From NCBI GenBank assembly GCA_030248135.1, contig JASANC010000657.1, forward strand, positions 1 through 64,000: DNA of 64,000 nt, written 5' to 3'. Made by a program: the position numbers and the translations under genes. Under the pieces are notes generated by a model. The model made no database searches and was not told where the DNA came from. It saw nothing but the letters and a program-made list of their open reading frames with translations. This document shows, piece by piece, positions 23,748 through 34,469 of the stretch (its first letter is position 1; every line of letters starts with the position of its first letter). This stretch comes from Theristus sp. LFF4_11. Its lineage: Eukaryota; Nematoda; Chromadorea; Monhysterida; Xyalidae.

Positions 23748-25510
23748 CCCCTTCCTTTCCCCGGGTGCATTCGTACTTCCGCATGGTGGCATTGCGTTGG
23801 ACCCGACTGATTTTGACACGGACGATCCTATAGCGAGATACGAGGCCCGACTGATTCACGACGCCGCCGTCGTCGTCGGTCAACGAATCCGCGACCTCCG
23901 GCCGGATCTGATCGTGTTGTCGTCGCCGCATGGTGTTGCCGATGAATCGAGAATCCTGGTGCGCAGAGGAAATCGGACCATATTTTAGTTTTTTTAGTCA
24001 TTGGGCGCTCTGTTTTGAAAGAAAAGAACGACAAACTAAAAGGATAGATTTTGAATGTTGGCAATTGGGGCACGGTGGGCCTCCATGGTGGATTCTGTTC
24101 GCTGGCTTGCAGAGAAGTGCCGAAGATGAGGTGTGTATTATACACATTGTCGCCTACCAAATTTACGCTCTCAAGCTCATTTTGGATAAATAATATAATG
24201 GAGCTTTGCGGCCAACCAACGGTACCGACCGAAGATGCGGGGGAGTACCCGTGTACCAGTGCCTACCCCAACCTAAAAATGTCTGTGATTTTCGGTGCTA
24301 CTGTTGCAAAGGTATGTCCAAATTCACCAAAAGAAAATGCAGCTCTACACGAATCACCACGCTAACGGCTCAGTGACAACTGATAATTGCGTCTGCCCAC
24401 CATGTTGCCACAGTGTTCAAGTGGAAATTGACACAGAAGGCGCTCTGAGTCTGTCTGACGTTTTGCAAGCGGCAAACGTGAATGCATCCACGCTCAGTTT
24501 TTGGGGCCCGCCTGATCCTGGCAACCCGGAATTCGCGGTTTTGAAGTACGTTAGTCACCCTGTCAACAATGCTTTTGAACGGTAGTTATTGACGAGATTT
24601 TCTTTCTCAGATGGGGCGAAGTGATTCCGCTCTTGTTTGTAAACAACAACACGAATAGTACAAAACCAAAACTAATTGTTCTGACCCAACCGTCTCGTCG
24701 ATACTCGCACGCGGTGGAGATGAACGATGAGCTACTGACTGCCGGACGAGCGATCTATGACCATTACCAAAGTTGGTTGAAAAAAGTTTAGAAAAACAAC
24801 GATTTTGTTATCTGGTTGATCTTTTGATAAAAATTGATGATGAAGAATTGGAATTGTGTCATCAAGCCTGACCAAATTAAAAACCTGTCTTTTTGCACTT
24901 CTCTCGCAGCCTCCCAGAAGTCTGTCGTCCTTCTGATCAGTTCTGATTTGGCTCACACGCATCAGTCCACTGGCCCGTACGGTTTTTCGCCTGCTGCTCA
25001 GCCATTCGACACGGTAATTCGAATATGTTTGCGTCTTGAAACAACAAATGTCGCGCTGTGTTCGAAGGCAGACAAAATTCAACTACAGATACAATTCCAG
25101 GCAATTGGAAATTGGGCAGCGACACTTTATCCAGCTTACTTGCTAACACAGGCCGCCCATTACGAACCTCAGGTTTTTTGTTATGTGTTTTTTGTGAAAC
25201 AGATTTGAAGAATCTTTAGATTACATTCTACACACAGTCCAAATTGCATGTGCGCTCTGTTTGATCCAACTCTGCTTTTTTGAATGAGTACCGTAATTGA
25301 TCAGCAATTCAGGCTAAAAGTTGTGGTTACACTGGTCTGGTGATGCTTCACGGTCTACTGTCACGTGGGGGTCTCGACAGTTGGACGCCGCAGATGCTGG
25401 CGAATTATCATCCATCCTACTACGGAATGATGGTCGCGTCGTTCATGAGAAGAAGCACCGTTGATGTTCACACTGATTATGTTAGCACAACTGATGATAA
25501 CCGCAACTGA
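23748..25510 (+). CDS. LigB-like class III extradiol dioxygenase, 5' end unresolved
   Basis: Protein of the LigB superfamily of non-haem-iron extradiol ring-cleavage dioxygenases, which open catechol-type rings. Clear exons: 24414-24545, 24611-24771, 24910-25013, 25101-25172, 25313-25510 (stop), plus a 5' exon about 23748-23955. Motifs: VLPHGGIALDP and LIVLSSPHGVADES (the early His region of the fold), VNASTLSFWGPPDP, WGEVIPLLFV, LLISSDLAHTHQ (the SSDLAH signature), then SCGYTGLVMLHGLL and YYGMMVASF. The five 3' exons are in one frame. The 5' exon has an in-frame TGA at about 23728-23730 and neither an ATG nor an AG acceptor between it and GAFVLPHGG. A linking exon between 23956 and 24413 was not found with matching phase. 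The gene may have an unusual start, a sequence error, or be decaying. Substrate unknown. Confidence 0.75.
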
Positions 25511-26292
25511 ACACAATGCTCGTGTCATTGTGCACATGTGAAATGTTTTATGGACCACATGTGATTTTTTCGTTGTTTTCAAGAAACGCTGGGAATATCC
25601 CCTGAACATTTTATTAAACAATATCACTTGACGCATCGACTTTGTTCAGCTGCCAGTGGCATCTATCAGTTCAAAACTTCCCCCACACCAAAACCGATAC
25701 AAATTGGAGATGAAAAAAAACGGAAGTCATATGAGTACACAAACGAAGTTGGTGGTGCAGTACAGTCCAACGCCCTTTACACACTTTAGAACGCATTTTA
25801 TACAATTTATTGTATTTCCGTGCATGAATTTGCCTAAAAGTGACCAGTAACGTCTGATGGTCTGCTCTCCCTCCAGAGCCCAGGGTAAATTGGGCTCGGG
25901 GCAGGATTTGCCGTTTCCACCGGGGTTTGGTACCTTATGGTTTCCGGAACTGGTGCGCGAACAATTAAAAGATGATTAGTGGCGTTTTTGACACGGTCAA
26001 AAACGGCAAAAGATGCAAGCTTCATCCCGAAAGTTGTTCAATCCCAAAATCAATTGGTAAAACGATCCAAATCGACGATCCAAATCGACGATCTAAATCG
26101 ATTGCTGGCTGACGATCTTACAAGGTAATCAAAGACCATTTTTGTTGAATTTTCCAATAATTGTGCCGAGGTTTTCATTCGGAGCATATTAAAGATTAAA
26201 GAAAAATTTTCGAATTAAAAAATCGGCATTTTTGTTTTTTTTATTTTTGTTTTTTTTTATTTTTGTTTTAACAACCGCCGAGAACACTACTC
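25511..26292. other. Intergenic with decayed hT2 remnant
   Basis: Mostly unremarkable. 26066-26105 has short tandem CGATCCAAAT units. 26184-26275 (AAAAATTTTCGAATTAAA to TTTTAACAACC) matches the left end of hT2 in reverse orientation, lacking the final CCTA, so it is an old truncated copy. Confidence 0.5.
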
Positions 26293-26762
26293 CATAGTTG
26301 TTCTAGGGGGGGCCTGGGGGGGCCGGCCCCCCCCCAAAAAAATTTCGAATCTATCTCTATCAAACAGGTTTTTTTGGCTCAGCTATTATCTATCTAAAAA
26401 TTTTTCTCAGCCAGCTATCTATCTAAAAATTTCTGTCTTCGAAGACATAAAATGAGTTAATTTTTGACCAAAATTGACTATTTTTGCTCGTAATTCTTGA
26501 AAATTTCGCTAATTTTAGGTAAAATGCGCGTTTATAGTTGATTTTTAGTGTATTTTTAGCATTATTTTGCTGTTTTTATAGCTTTTTAGCGTTTTAGCTA
26601 TCTATCTATCAAATTTCAAAATTTTGACCGGCCCCCCCCAAAGTCACATGCCCCCCCCCGCGGCCCCCCCAAAATTTTCCAGCTATCTATCTATCTAGAA
26701 AATTTGCTCCAGCTATCTATATCGGCCCCCCCCCCCAACCCCTCGGCTCTGGAACAACTATG
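26293..26762 (+). mobile_element. hT4 element, uninterrupted reference copy
   Basis: A 470-bp element that starts CATAGTTGTTCTAGG and ends CTCTGGAACAACTATG. TSD CACTACTC at 26285-26292 and 26763-26770. It has no nested insertion and so gives the empty-site order for the stack. It ends 60 bp before the PPIL3 start codon. Confidence 0.9.
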
Positions 26763-26822
26763 CACTACTCTGTTCTATCCTTCCTTATCACGCTTTTTGA
26801 TTGCAGCTGCTTTTGCATTGCA

Positions 26823-29547
26823 ATGTCAGTGACTTTGCACACAAATTTCGGTGACATAAAAATTGAGTTGTATTGTGAAGCCGTTCCGAAAACGTGTGAG
26901 GTAAAAACCGCGCCGTTTTTTAAGGTTTTGTTTTGTTTCTTGTGGGTTTTTGTTGCTGGTCTGAGTTCTTGTTTCCCGATTAAGTCAGTAATTGATTTAC
27001 TGATCTGGATTTGTAATATCCTGGCAGTAAATTTTCCAACTTTTTCCGGTAACCAAACTGCTCAGCTCACCTTTTACCTTTTTTGAACTCAATTGACCAA
27101 GAAACCGAGTCCGATTATGCAGAAAACCCTCTGTTCTCTGTTAATGTTATGACATTTATTCCAGAATTTCTTGGCGCTCTGCGCGAGCGACTACTATAAC
27201 GACAACATTTTTCATCGCAACATCAAAGGATTCATTGTGCAAACCGGTGATCCGACAGGTTACGGTTTCATGTTTTGATGTTGTTGAGCTTTGATATTTT
27301 TCCCAAGTTTCTCCATAGCAGGGTGTTTTAGTGCAAAAACTTAAGTGTGCACGTACATGCAAAAAAACCAAAAATCTGGCAAATCAATGCGTGTTCAAAA
27401 ACTCGCATTCAGCAAACCAATCCGCTGCATCTGGTTGTTTGTTCGGGTTCGGTCTTCCGCTGTTGCCGTGTGATGTCTGAAGTGAATGTCCCAAAAGTTC
27501 AAAAAAATTCAGGAACTGGCAAAAACGGTCGATCAATCTGGGGCGACAAGTTCGAAGATGAGCTACGCATCGAACTGAAAGTGAGGCAACCGCGCTAAAA
27601 ACGGTTTTGTAGCTGTTCTCTGCTCCAGTGGTTAATGCCAATGTTGGTCTGAGCAAGCGTCTCCAAATATGGCAGTTTAACCGGAGTTTGGTATTTTCGG
27701 GTTTTCAGTGACCACGAATAAGCCAAACTGTATCGTGACGTGAACTAACTGAATAGTGAATTCCTATGTTTATTGTTGCATGACAGTGCCTGATTATTGC
27801 CTGCATAGTCAGTCAACCAATGATCAGTTTTATTGGAGCGCACTTCCGGCCAATCAGTAAGCTGCGATCGGTTTTTTTTCAATGTCAGCACGACCGACGA
27901 GGCGTCGTCTCGATGGCGAACAACGGGCCGAACACGAATGCATCGCAATTCTTCATCACCTACGCGGCACAGGCATCGCTCGATCTGAAGTACACGATTT
28001 TTGGACAGTGAGTGGGTTCGGGTTAAGTTGGTGACCATGCTGCTGGTGTCTGATCAATTAGTGCGTCACCTAGGGTTAGGGGTTTTGAAAAAAAAAATTT
28101 TTTTTCGTTTTTTTTAATTTAGATTTTTTTCAAACTTAAAAAAATTGAAAAATTTTTCTTCTACTTTGCTCTGAAAATTCGATTTATGGCATAATTTTTT
28201 GAAAGTTCAAACCAAATTTTCTTCCCAACTTCTTTGTGTGCTTAGGTAAATGTCATTATTTGGTCATTTTGACCGACGTACTCCATGTTTTTCGATTTGG
28301 ATGACTTCTAGAGTCAATTTTTAGCGTTGAAATGACTTAACTGAATTGAAATATCGTTTCAGAAATCGTTTTCTTGCAACTTAGAACATGTTTTTCAGTC
28401 GGTAGGCCATGAGATGAACATGATATCTTGTTGATTGGCGTATGTTATAGGTCTACAATGGAGTTGTGCGATATATTGTCAAACAATTGGAGCGGAGATG
28501 TTGGTTAATACCACATCACACGACCGTTTTTCAGATACCCGATAACATGGCCACATGTTAAAACTTGCGTGCTGAGCTAAACTAACGTGTTAAACTTGCG
28601 TCTGTCAGTTGCCCGCAACGTGATCGCGAAATCATGGTACGTGTTTTCGATACGATGATTTGAAGAGTGGGCTCTCGCCATATGGCAGATAGCATAGCTG
28701 GTTGAACCTGAAAGTAAGTGTATTGGAGGGGGGGGGGCGACCGGGTCGGCAGGGGTTGCCGACTTAGCTACAGCAAACAGGAATTTTTGAACACAGTCAA
28801 ATTTTGGTAATTTTCTAAAGAGGAACAACTAAGAACGGTTCAATATTCAAGAACACGTCGAAAATTGTCCTGTTTTACTGTTGAAAATGCAACTTTCCCT
28901 CTATGAAATGGACATAATTTCAATAAAACACGATTTTCGCTCTTATAGTTTTCCGGATCGTTCTGAAAATAGTCTAGATGAACTCAGCTCGACGAGACGC
29001 TTCGAACAAACCTAACTTGTAAAAAAAAATTTTTTTAATTTTTTTTAATTTAAAAAAAATCCGGATTTTTTTCCCCTAACCCTAGCGTCACCCATAATGG
29101 CTGTTTTTGTTGTCACGTGCGTTGGCTGGTTGACTAAAGCTGACAGTTGATTGGCTGAGCTGAATCTGACACGAACAGTCCGGTTACAGCTAGGCATTTG
29201 GATTTTTAAAAAAATCGTCAGAAACAGTTGCTCAGAAAAAGAATGAATGGAATTCAAGAAAGATGCTCGTTTATTCTCAACTCCAAATTGGAAAAAAATG
29301 CTCGTTTCAACATTGTTCAAAAAGAGTCGATTGGTCAATTCAATAAAAGGTGCTGACTTATTCTCAAAAAGGAAAGGAGAAAAAACCCAAAAACCCTGCC
29401 AGCGTAATCGACGGTTTCGACGCGCTCGACGAACTCGAAAAGCAGCCGGTGAACGCGAAACATCGGCCACTCGGCGATTTACGGATTCGCTACGTCACCG
29501 TGCACTCGAATCCGATTGCAGAGGCTACTGGCGATGTGGCGATTTGA
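26823..29547 (+). CDS. PPIL3: PPIL3 cyclophilin-type peptidyl-prolyl isomerase
   Basis: Single-domain cyclophilin, a spliceosome-associated prolyl isomerase. Five exons in frame give 167 residues, close to the roughly 160 of the family: 26823-26900, 27165-27258, 27513-27580, 27889-28007, 29403-29547. Features: N-terminal [18 protein letters not shown], the active-site strand [18 protein letters not shown] with the catalytic Arg, [10 protein letters not shown], and [18 protein letters not shown]. The C-terminal [15 protein letters not shown] is typical of PPIL3. Intron 4 is large because an intact hT1 element sits in it. A CAG acceptor at 26804-26806, 16 nt before the ATG, suggests a spliced or trans-spliced leader. 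The region immediately upstream is an hT4 element. Confidence 0.95.
28071..29084 (-). mobile_element. hT1 element, copy 3, in PPIL3 intron 4
   Basis: A 1014-bp copy in reverse orientation with ends TAGGGTTAGGGG and CCCCTAACCCTA. TSD GCGTCACC at 28063-28070 and 29085-29092. This simple insertion in unique intron sequence fixes the 8-bp TSD and termini of the family. Confidence 0.93.
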
Positions 29548-29703
29548 AGTGAATTGATCTGAAGAAAAAAACTACATCGATTTTCTCAAATACGTCGCGT
29601 CAAATCCGGCTTTTTATCAAACAAAACTCGGAACGTCAAAACAGCCGAAACGCCGGGCTGTCATCATTCGTCTGTTAGCGTAGAACGGTCGTAGACGAAA
29701 ACA

Positions 29704-31577
29704 ATGTTCATTCTCCGCATTTCTCGTCTGACGACTTCGTGTCGTCACAAAACTGCTCCGTTTGTGAGAGGCCGTTTGCGATTACAAGCGGTCGAAAAGC
29801 AGCATTTGAGTTTGTGTTGTCTGCGACATCTGCATTGCGGTGCGCCGTCGTCTTCGAAGTCGAAACTATTTGATAACGAACGGAGAATTTCGAGTGATCC
29901 CGAAAATCAAAGGAATTCGGATGAACACGAGGCCAGTTTGCGACGTCTGCAGAAACTGAACGAAACTTATGGGCGTTATGATCTTGGACCGCTGGAAATC
30001 CAAGGTAGCCGCGTTGTCTGAAGGCTTTTGAACTGATTTTTTTATTAATCTCATTTCCCGTTGCAGAATAGCTCTTTTCGAGTCATATCGATTTTTTTCG
30101 TCTGATTTTTAACAATGTTAAAGAGTGTGTTTTCCTTGACATTCCCAAAAAGTTAGAAAACGCTCCTTGAAAATACCGTAAAAGAACAGGGTTTGCTCGA
30201 TTCGATTTCAGATGACGGTCTGATCGAAGAGTACACATTGGACGAGTCTGAACTTGAAGGAGGTTCGCCGTTCGACCCTTTGGATGAAGTCGACGAGGAG
30301 ACGTTTCCAATCGACGTGGACGCACCGGTAGAGCTCGGCAAGGACGTGATCAGATTGAACGAGTTCGTGCAGATGTTGAACGCGGAACGAATGCGAGATG
30401 TCTGTGTGATACGGCTGCCGAAAGAGGTACGGAATGGTCGGGTAAACATGGCAGCTTTTTTCAGGGTGCAAGGAGCGCGCGAAATTTGAATGAAACAAAA
30501 AACGTTCAGAAACCAGATTGTGTGCCAAATTTGACGCGTTTTTTTATACTGATGGATTCTTCGTGCTATTCTGTTCATTTTTTCTCCCTTGCACACATGA
30601 ATAGGATTTATATTGGCATTTTTAAAAAGGACAACTCCTTGTCTGCGTCTGATCCCGCCTTGATGGACTGCCTCATTTATTCGGCCATATTGTACATGTA
30701 AACTGCGCCTCGTGAGACCGTGCACATCTATTTCAATCGAATGTTGCACACAGTCATACGGCACAAACACGCACTTTCTTGCACACTTGAACACTTAACA
30801 GTCTATCAATTTATCATATGCAATTAGCTGATTGGCTGGTTAGCACGTGATACATGCATTGCTGTGGAGGCGGATGGCGAAGTGAGGACTGCACAGAATA
30901 CATGGATCACTTTGTCACCACACCAACCACCACCAGCTTATTGCATATGATCACCAACAGCACATGATATACAAATGGCCTGTGCACTGCTGTCTTCTTA
31001 ACACACCACCGAATTCTACTTTACCGTGTCTCACCGAAGGCCGCCTATTGCTCGTTCATGGTGATCGCCTCCGCGCTTTCGGCTCGCCACATCAAGGCAG
31101 TCGCAGAGCGCGTGAATAAAGTCTACAAGCGACGTCTGAAGAAATCAGAGCTGTCGCGAAATCAACAGGCCATTCGAGAGCAGTACTTCAATTTGACGGG
31201 CATCGCGCTACGCCGACAAACGAAGCAGGTTCGGAGGGACATTCTCTGTTTTTTGAAGGTGCAGATCGGCTGGTTGATTGGAACTTTACGGCACTGTGGA
31301 ATTGTCTCGATTTTGATTTCTTCGTTGTTGTATCCATCATGAACAACTTGCACAGAACAATGGTTGGCTGACGTTGGACACCGGGCACACCGTGGTGCAT
31401 CTGATGCTTCCGTCCACTCGCGAACAATTTGACCTCGAACAATTGTGGACGCTCGGTGCCGAGTTTGACGAGTTGTGCCGCGACGCGCACAGCGGGCCCG
31501 TGGCGCTTTCGGACGACGAACACAGAGAACAGCAACTGTTTGATGATTGGACGAACGCGCAAAACGTTGCACGCTGA
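29704..31577 (+). CDS. MALSU1: MALSU1/RsfS mitochondrial ribosome assembly factor
   Basis: Ribosomal silencing factor family. It binds the large mitoribosomal subunit (uL14m) and blocks premature joining. Four exons in frame give 308 residues: 29704-30004, 30212-30426, 31040-31228, 31356-31577. The start MFILRISRLTTSCRHKTAPF is rich in Arg/Ser/Thr without acids, a good mitochondrial presequence. The RsfS domain covers roughly residues 140-290: LNAERMRDVCVIRLPKE, FMVIASALSARHIKAVAERV and GWLTLDTGHTVVHLMLPSTR followed by FDLEQLWTL. The exon 3 acceptor (CACCGAAG) is weak. It starts 157 bp after the PPIL3 stop on the same strand. Intron 2 begins with a TA2 element. Confidence 0.9.
30430..30692 (+). 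mobile_element. TA2 MITE abutting MALSU1 exon 2 donor
   Basis: A 263-bp element flanked by TA (30428-30429, 30693-30694). It starts CGGAATGGTCGGG and ends TCGGCCATATTG. The target TA is part of the intron's GTACGG donor, so the element begins at intron base +4. Relatives at 47090 and 51341. Confidence 0.8.
30808..30965. repeat. Diverged palindromic repeat in MALSU1 intron 2
   Basis: CATATGCAATTAGCTGATTG and CAGCTTATTGCATATG are inverted around GCACGTGATACATGC and ACATGGATCAC. The plan is that of TA3, but without the CAGTCGAACTC ends. Confidence 0.5.
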
Positions 31578-32194
31578 ACACCGCGCAGTGAAGACACGGT
31601 AATCTTGCGCTCTCACAAATGAAAACACACATTCAATAGCATCTTAAGTGTGAGCATGTGTTTGTTTGTGACAGTGCAACATCACTGTGTGGTGGCAAAG
31701 TGCACTTCACTGTGATCAGACTGGTACATGAAGTTCGCTGTTTGCGGTTTCGCCAGGTAGACGCATACCGCGGTGCCCCCTGGCTATTCAAGTGATCGAC
31801 TTTTTGACATTGTTATCGTTATTGTTGAATTTGGGTGCTTTGTCACGTTTTCGGTGATTATCCGAGTCACGTGGTAGATCTTTTTTGATTGTGTCTTTAT
31901 TTGGGTGCACATTACAGCTATCTGAAACTGTTAAATAAAGCTAGTGAAGTTACTGCGTAGATATAGGCTGGTGTTTCTGTTGGAATGAACTGTGGTGGTC
32001 ATTCGTCATGGAATATCTATATCAGCTCAGCACTTTGTTTTCTTTTGACTTGTCAGTACTTTGTTTTCTTTTGAGCTTAAAGCTGCGTGCCATTTCCGGT
32101 TTCCTTCCTGGCCTCGGTTAAAAAATTCGCACAGAAGGTACCACTGAACAGTACCACTCAGGGGTTTTTAACGCAAAATCGTGTTTGTGCGTCA
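31578..32194. other. MALSU1 downstream intergenic
   Basis: TTAAATAAAG at about 31930 carries an AATAAA 355 bp after the MALSU1 stop and may be its poly(A) signal. I see nothing else distinctive. Confidence 0.4.
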
Positions 32195-32527
32195 ATGACG
32201 GAAAATCATTTGGGCAGACGCAAAGGACAAAAAGCTGCACTGAACATTGTGTTTGCAACAGAAAGAAGCGGATCACGCATCAGAAAAAGATTTGCAGTTC
32301 CCGCAGATCGTCTCGACCCAACATCCTATAGCCATCGTTCGACAGATCAGTTGATAAAGTCTATCACGGACGGGGTGGGGGAATCGAAATGTGAAGAGTG
32401 CAACGAACAAAAAAATGTCATTGCACAAATGATGTACCGATCCTTGTGTGACTTAACAAAAAAAGTGCGAGCGAACGGTCCCCCCCGTCCCGTCCAGAAA
32501 ACTCCAGCCGGACTCGATGCAATCTGA
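32195..32527 (+). CDS. Small hypothetical protein, single exon
   Basis: An ATG-to-TGA frame of 110 residues not recognised as any family. Its composition is protein-like rather than repetitive: a basic N-terminal third (MTENHLGRRKGQKAALNIVF, then GSRIRKRF), a mixed middle, a CEECNEQKN pair of cysteines, and a basic proline-containing C terminus ending TPAGLDAI. No signal peptide or membrane segment. The same frame is open upstream to 32087, after a possible acceptor (TTCGCACAG), so it may be the last exon of a longer gene. It could also be chance. Confidence 0.35.
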   Translation: MTENHLGRRKGQKAALNIVFATERSGSRIRKRFAVPADRLDPTSYSHRSTDQLIKSITDGVGESKCEECNEQKNVIAQMMYRSLCDLTKKVRANGPPRPVQKTPAGLDAI

Positions 32528-34469
32528 CAACCCAACACCCGCTTCGCCAGCACACACATACACATTGACGAGTGGAAAAAATCGTTATATGCGTGCGTCA
32601 AAACGATGCTTGTTCGTACGACCGAAAACAACGCAGTGGCAGCGGTCGTTTTTACTGCGAATTGGTCGAGAACAACACAATGGGAGCGAGCATCCGAGAC
32701 TGACACTGCCAAGCAAGGGGGAGTTGAGTTGTGTGCGTTGGTTATTGACACAAAAACGCGCGTGGCAGCGAGCGACGCAGCGTGTACGAAACGTGTTGAC
32801 CAGCCGATGCATATTTGACATCGCATTTCTGTGTGCGCGTGTGTGTGTGCGGTGTAGACAGAACGCTGGCAACGGGGGCAAGCGCGAATTGCAATAGGGC
32901 AGCAGCAGGCGGTTGTGGAAAGACCCCGATGCGTGGCGTGTGTATACAGCACACACGTACACAAACGCACACACCACACAGACGCACAACAAGCAGTCGT
33001 GAACTGAGCGCAGTTGGGTTGCGTATAGGGTAGATAGGAGTTGGTTAAGGCCGTGCTTCGCCTGTTTCTCTGTCGTTTGTGTTTTCTGTTTCGCATTCGA
33101 ACCTGAACTGCATTGGCTTTGACAGAGTCATGCTGCTGTGCACACCACACACTCACACATGATGCGACGTGACGTGACCACGCACACGCACACACATGGG
33201 CTAACCGCTTGCCGGGTGTGTGTATGCGTTGCTGTGCAAGTGCAATGCATCAGTCACTTCCATTCCAGTACCACGCCACTTTCAACAACCACACCAACCG
33301 TGTGTCTTCCTTCGTTCCTTTTCACCGTGTCTCTCGCTATCTCTCCTTGTTTGCGTGTTGTGAGTTTATCTTAACCGTCCAGTCAGTCAGTGTCAGTACA
33401 GCTGCTTATGGTAACAACGCACCATTGTGGTGGAGAACTGATGTGAAATTCTTTGTCCAATCCAGTAGTTTGTACTTTGCACAACGTCCATTGAGCGATT
33501 GCCTGTTTTCATTCTGCGTGTATGATTGATACTGAACAACTGAAGGCCACACCAACAAACTGCATTTTTGGTTGGCGTTGTTTTTCCGAAGACGGTTTTC
33601 AGTGTTGCGTTGTTGCTCTCCGACTGTGAGTGTGCGTACCTGTTTTTGGTTTTCATGAGTTTTCTTGCGCAACACATGTTGAGAGTGGAAAACGCCTTTC
33701 GCGCTTGTGCTGTTTTTGTCATTTTTAAATTGAAATTGTGAACACCTTGACAATATGAGTTTTTGATTTGCCACTGTTTTTGCGTGTTTCTGTTTTCAAC
33801 AACAGCATAACAACGTGCATTTTGTTTGCGGTTTCATGAAATGTGTTCATGAAATGAAAAAAAAACGAAATCGATGGGTAGTGGATTGGATATTGCAACA
33901 TGCGATCAAGAACGCAACTCGTTATTGATGCGTTGGTTCAGCCCATTCGTGATGTGGTCAGTGCCAGTCAGCTTGCTTTTCTCTTTAGCCTGGTAATATC
34001 TATAGCTTAAAGCAGCGTTCATGAATCAACATTTAAATATGCGCCGCTATTAAACACTGCCAAATGCGTTCACGATATATTTACTCCACCAACAGTGAAT
34101 AGTAGCTATGGAACTTTTGACGCATTCACAAAGCGGCTGTAAAAATGCTCGAATCACCCGCGCGTTTGTAAAGTATCATTACCGCTACCAACAGTGAATT
34201 GCAGCTATGCGGCTTTTTATGCATTCACGATGTATTTTATCTTAAACTTTATGTATTCATAATATTCATCTTAATGACACATTGTTATATGCTTCACTTT
34301 TTATGTTTCATTTCAGAACCATTCATGAATAATCCCATCTTCTTGCCAGTGTAATTACTGATTGATTGCCTGACATCGAAACTGTAAAACACACACACAC
34401 GTCGACACACAAGTTGTGAAAATCGAAACGCGCGAGCGACCGACCAAGTAGCGGCACCGCCGGTCAATA
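32528..34469. other. CA/GT-rich intergenic, no gene seen
   Basis: 32570-33240 is rich in ACAC/GTGT strings, which produce long Cys/Arg/His antisense frames that are not credible proteins. Two diverged roughly 90-bp units (CCAACAGTGAATAGTAGCTATGG near 34088; CCAACAGTGAATTGCAGCTATGC near 34179) form a short tandem repeat before the zinc-finger gene. Confidence 0.45.

Noticed and set aside
26763..26822. Possible ATG of PPIL3 at 26760 within the hT4 end
   Set aside because: The frame from that ATG includes a transposon terminus and a splice acceptor. The conserved cyclophilin start SVTLHT follows the ATG at 26823.
32347..33195. 282-codon minus-strand frame rich in Cys, Arg and His
   Set aside because: It runs over CA/GT-rich sequence and antisense to the small ORF; no domain pattern.
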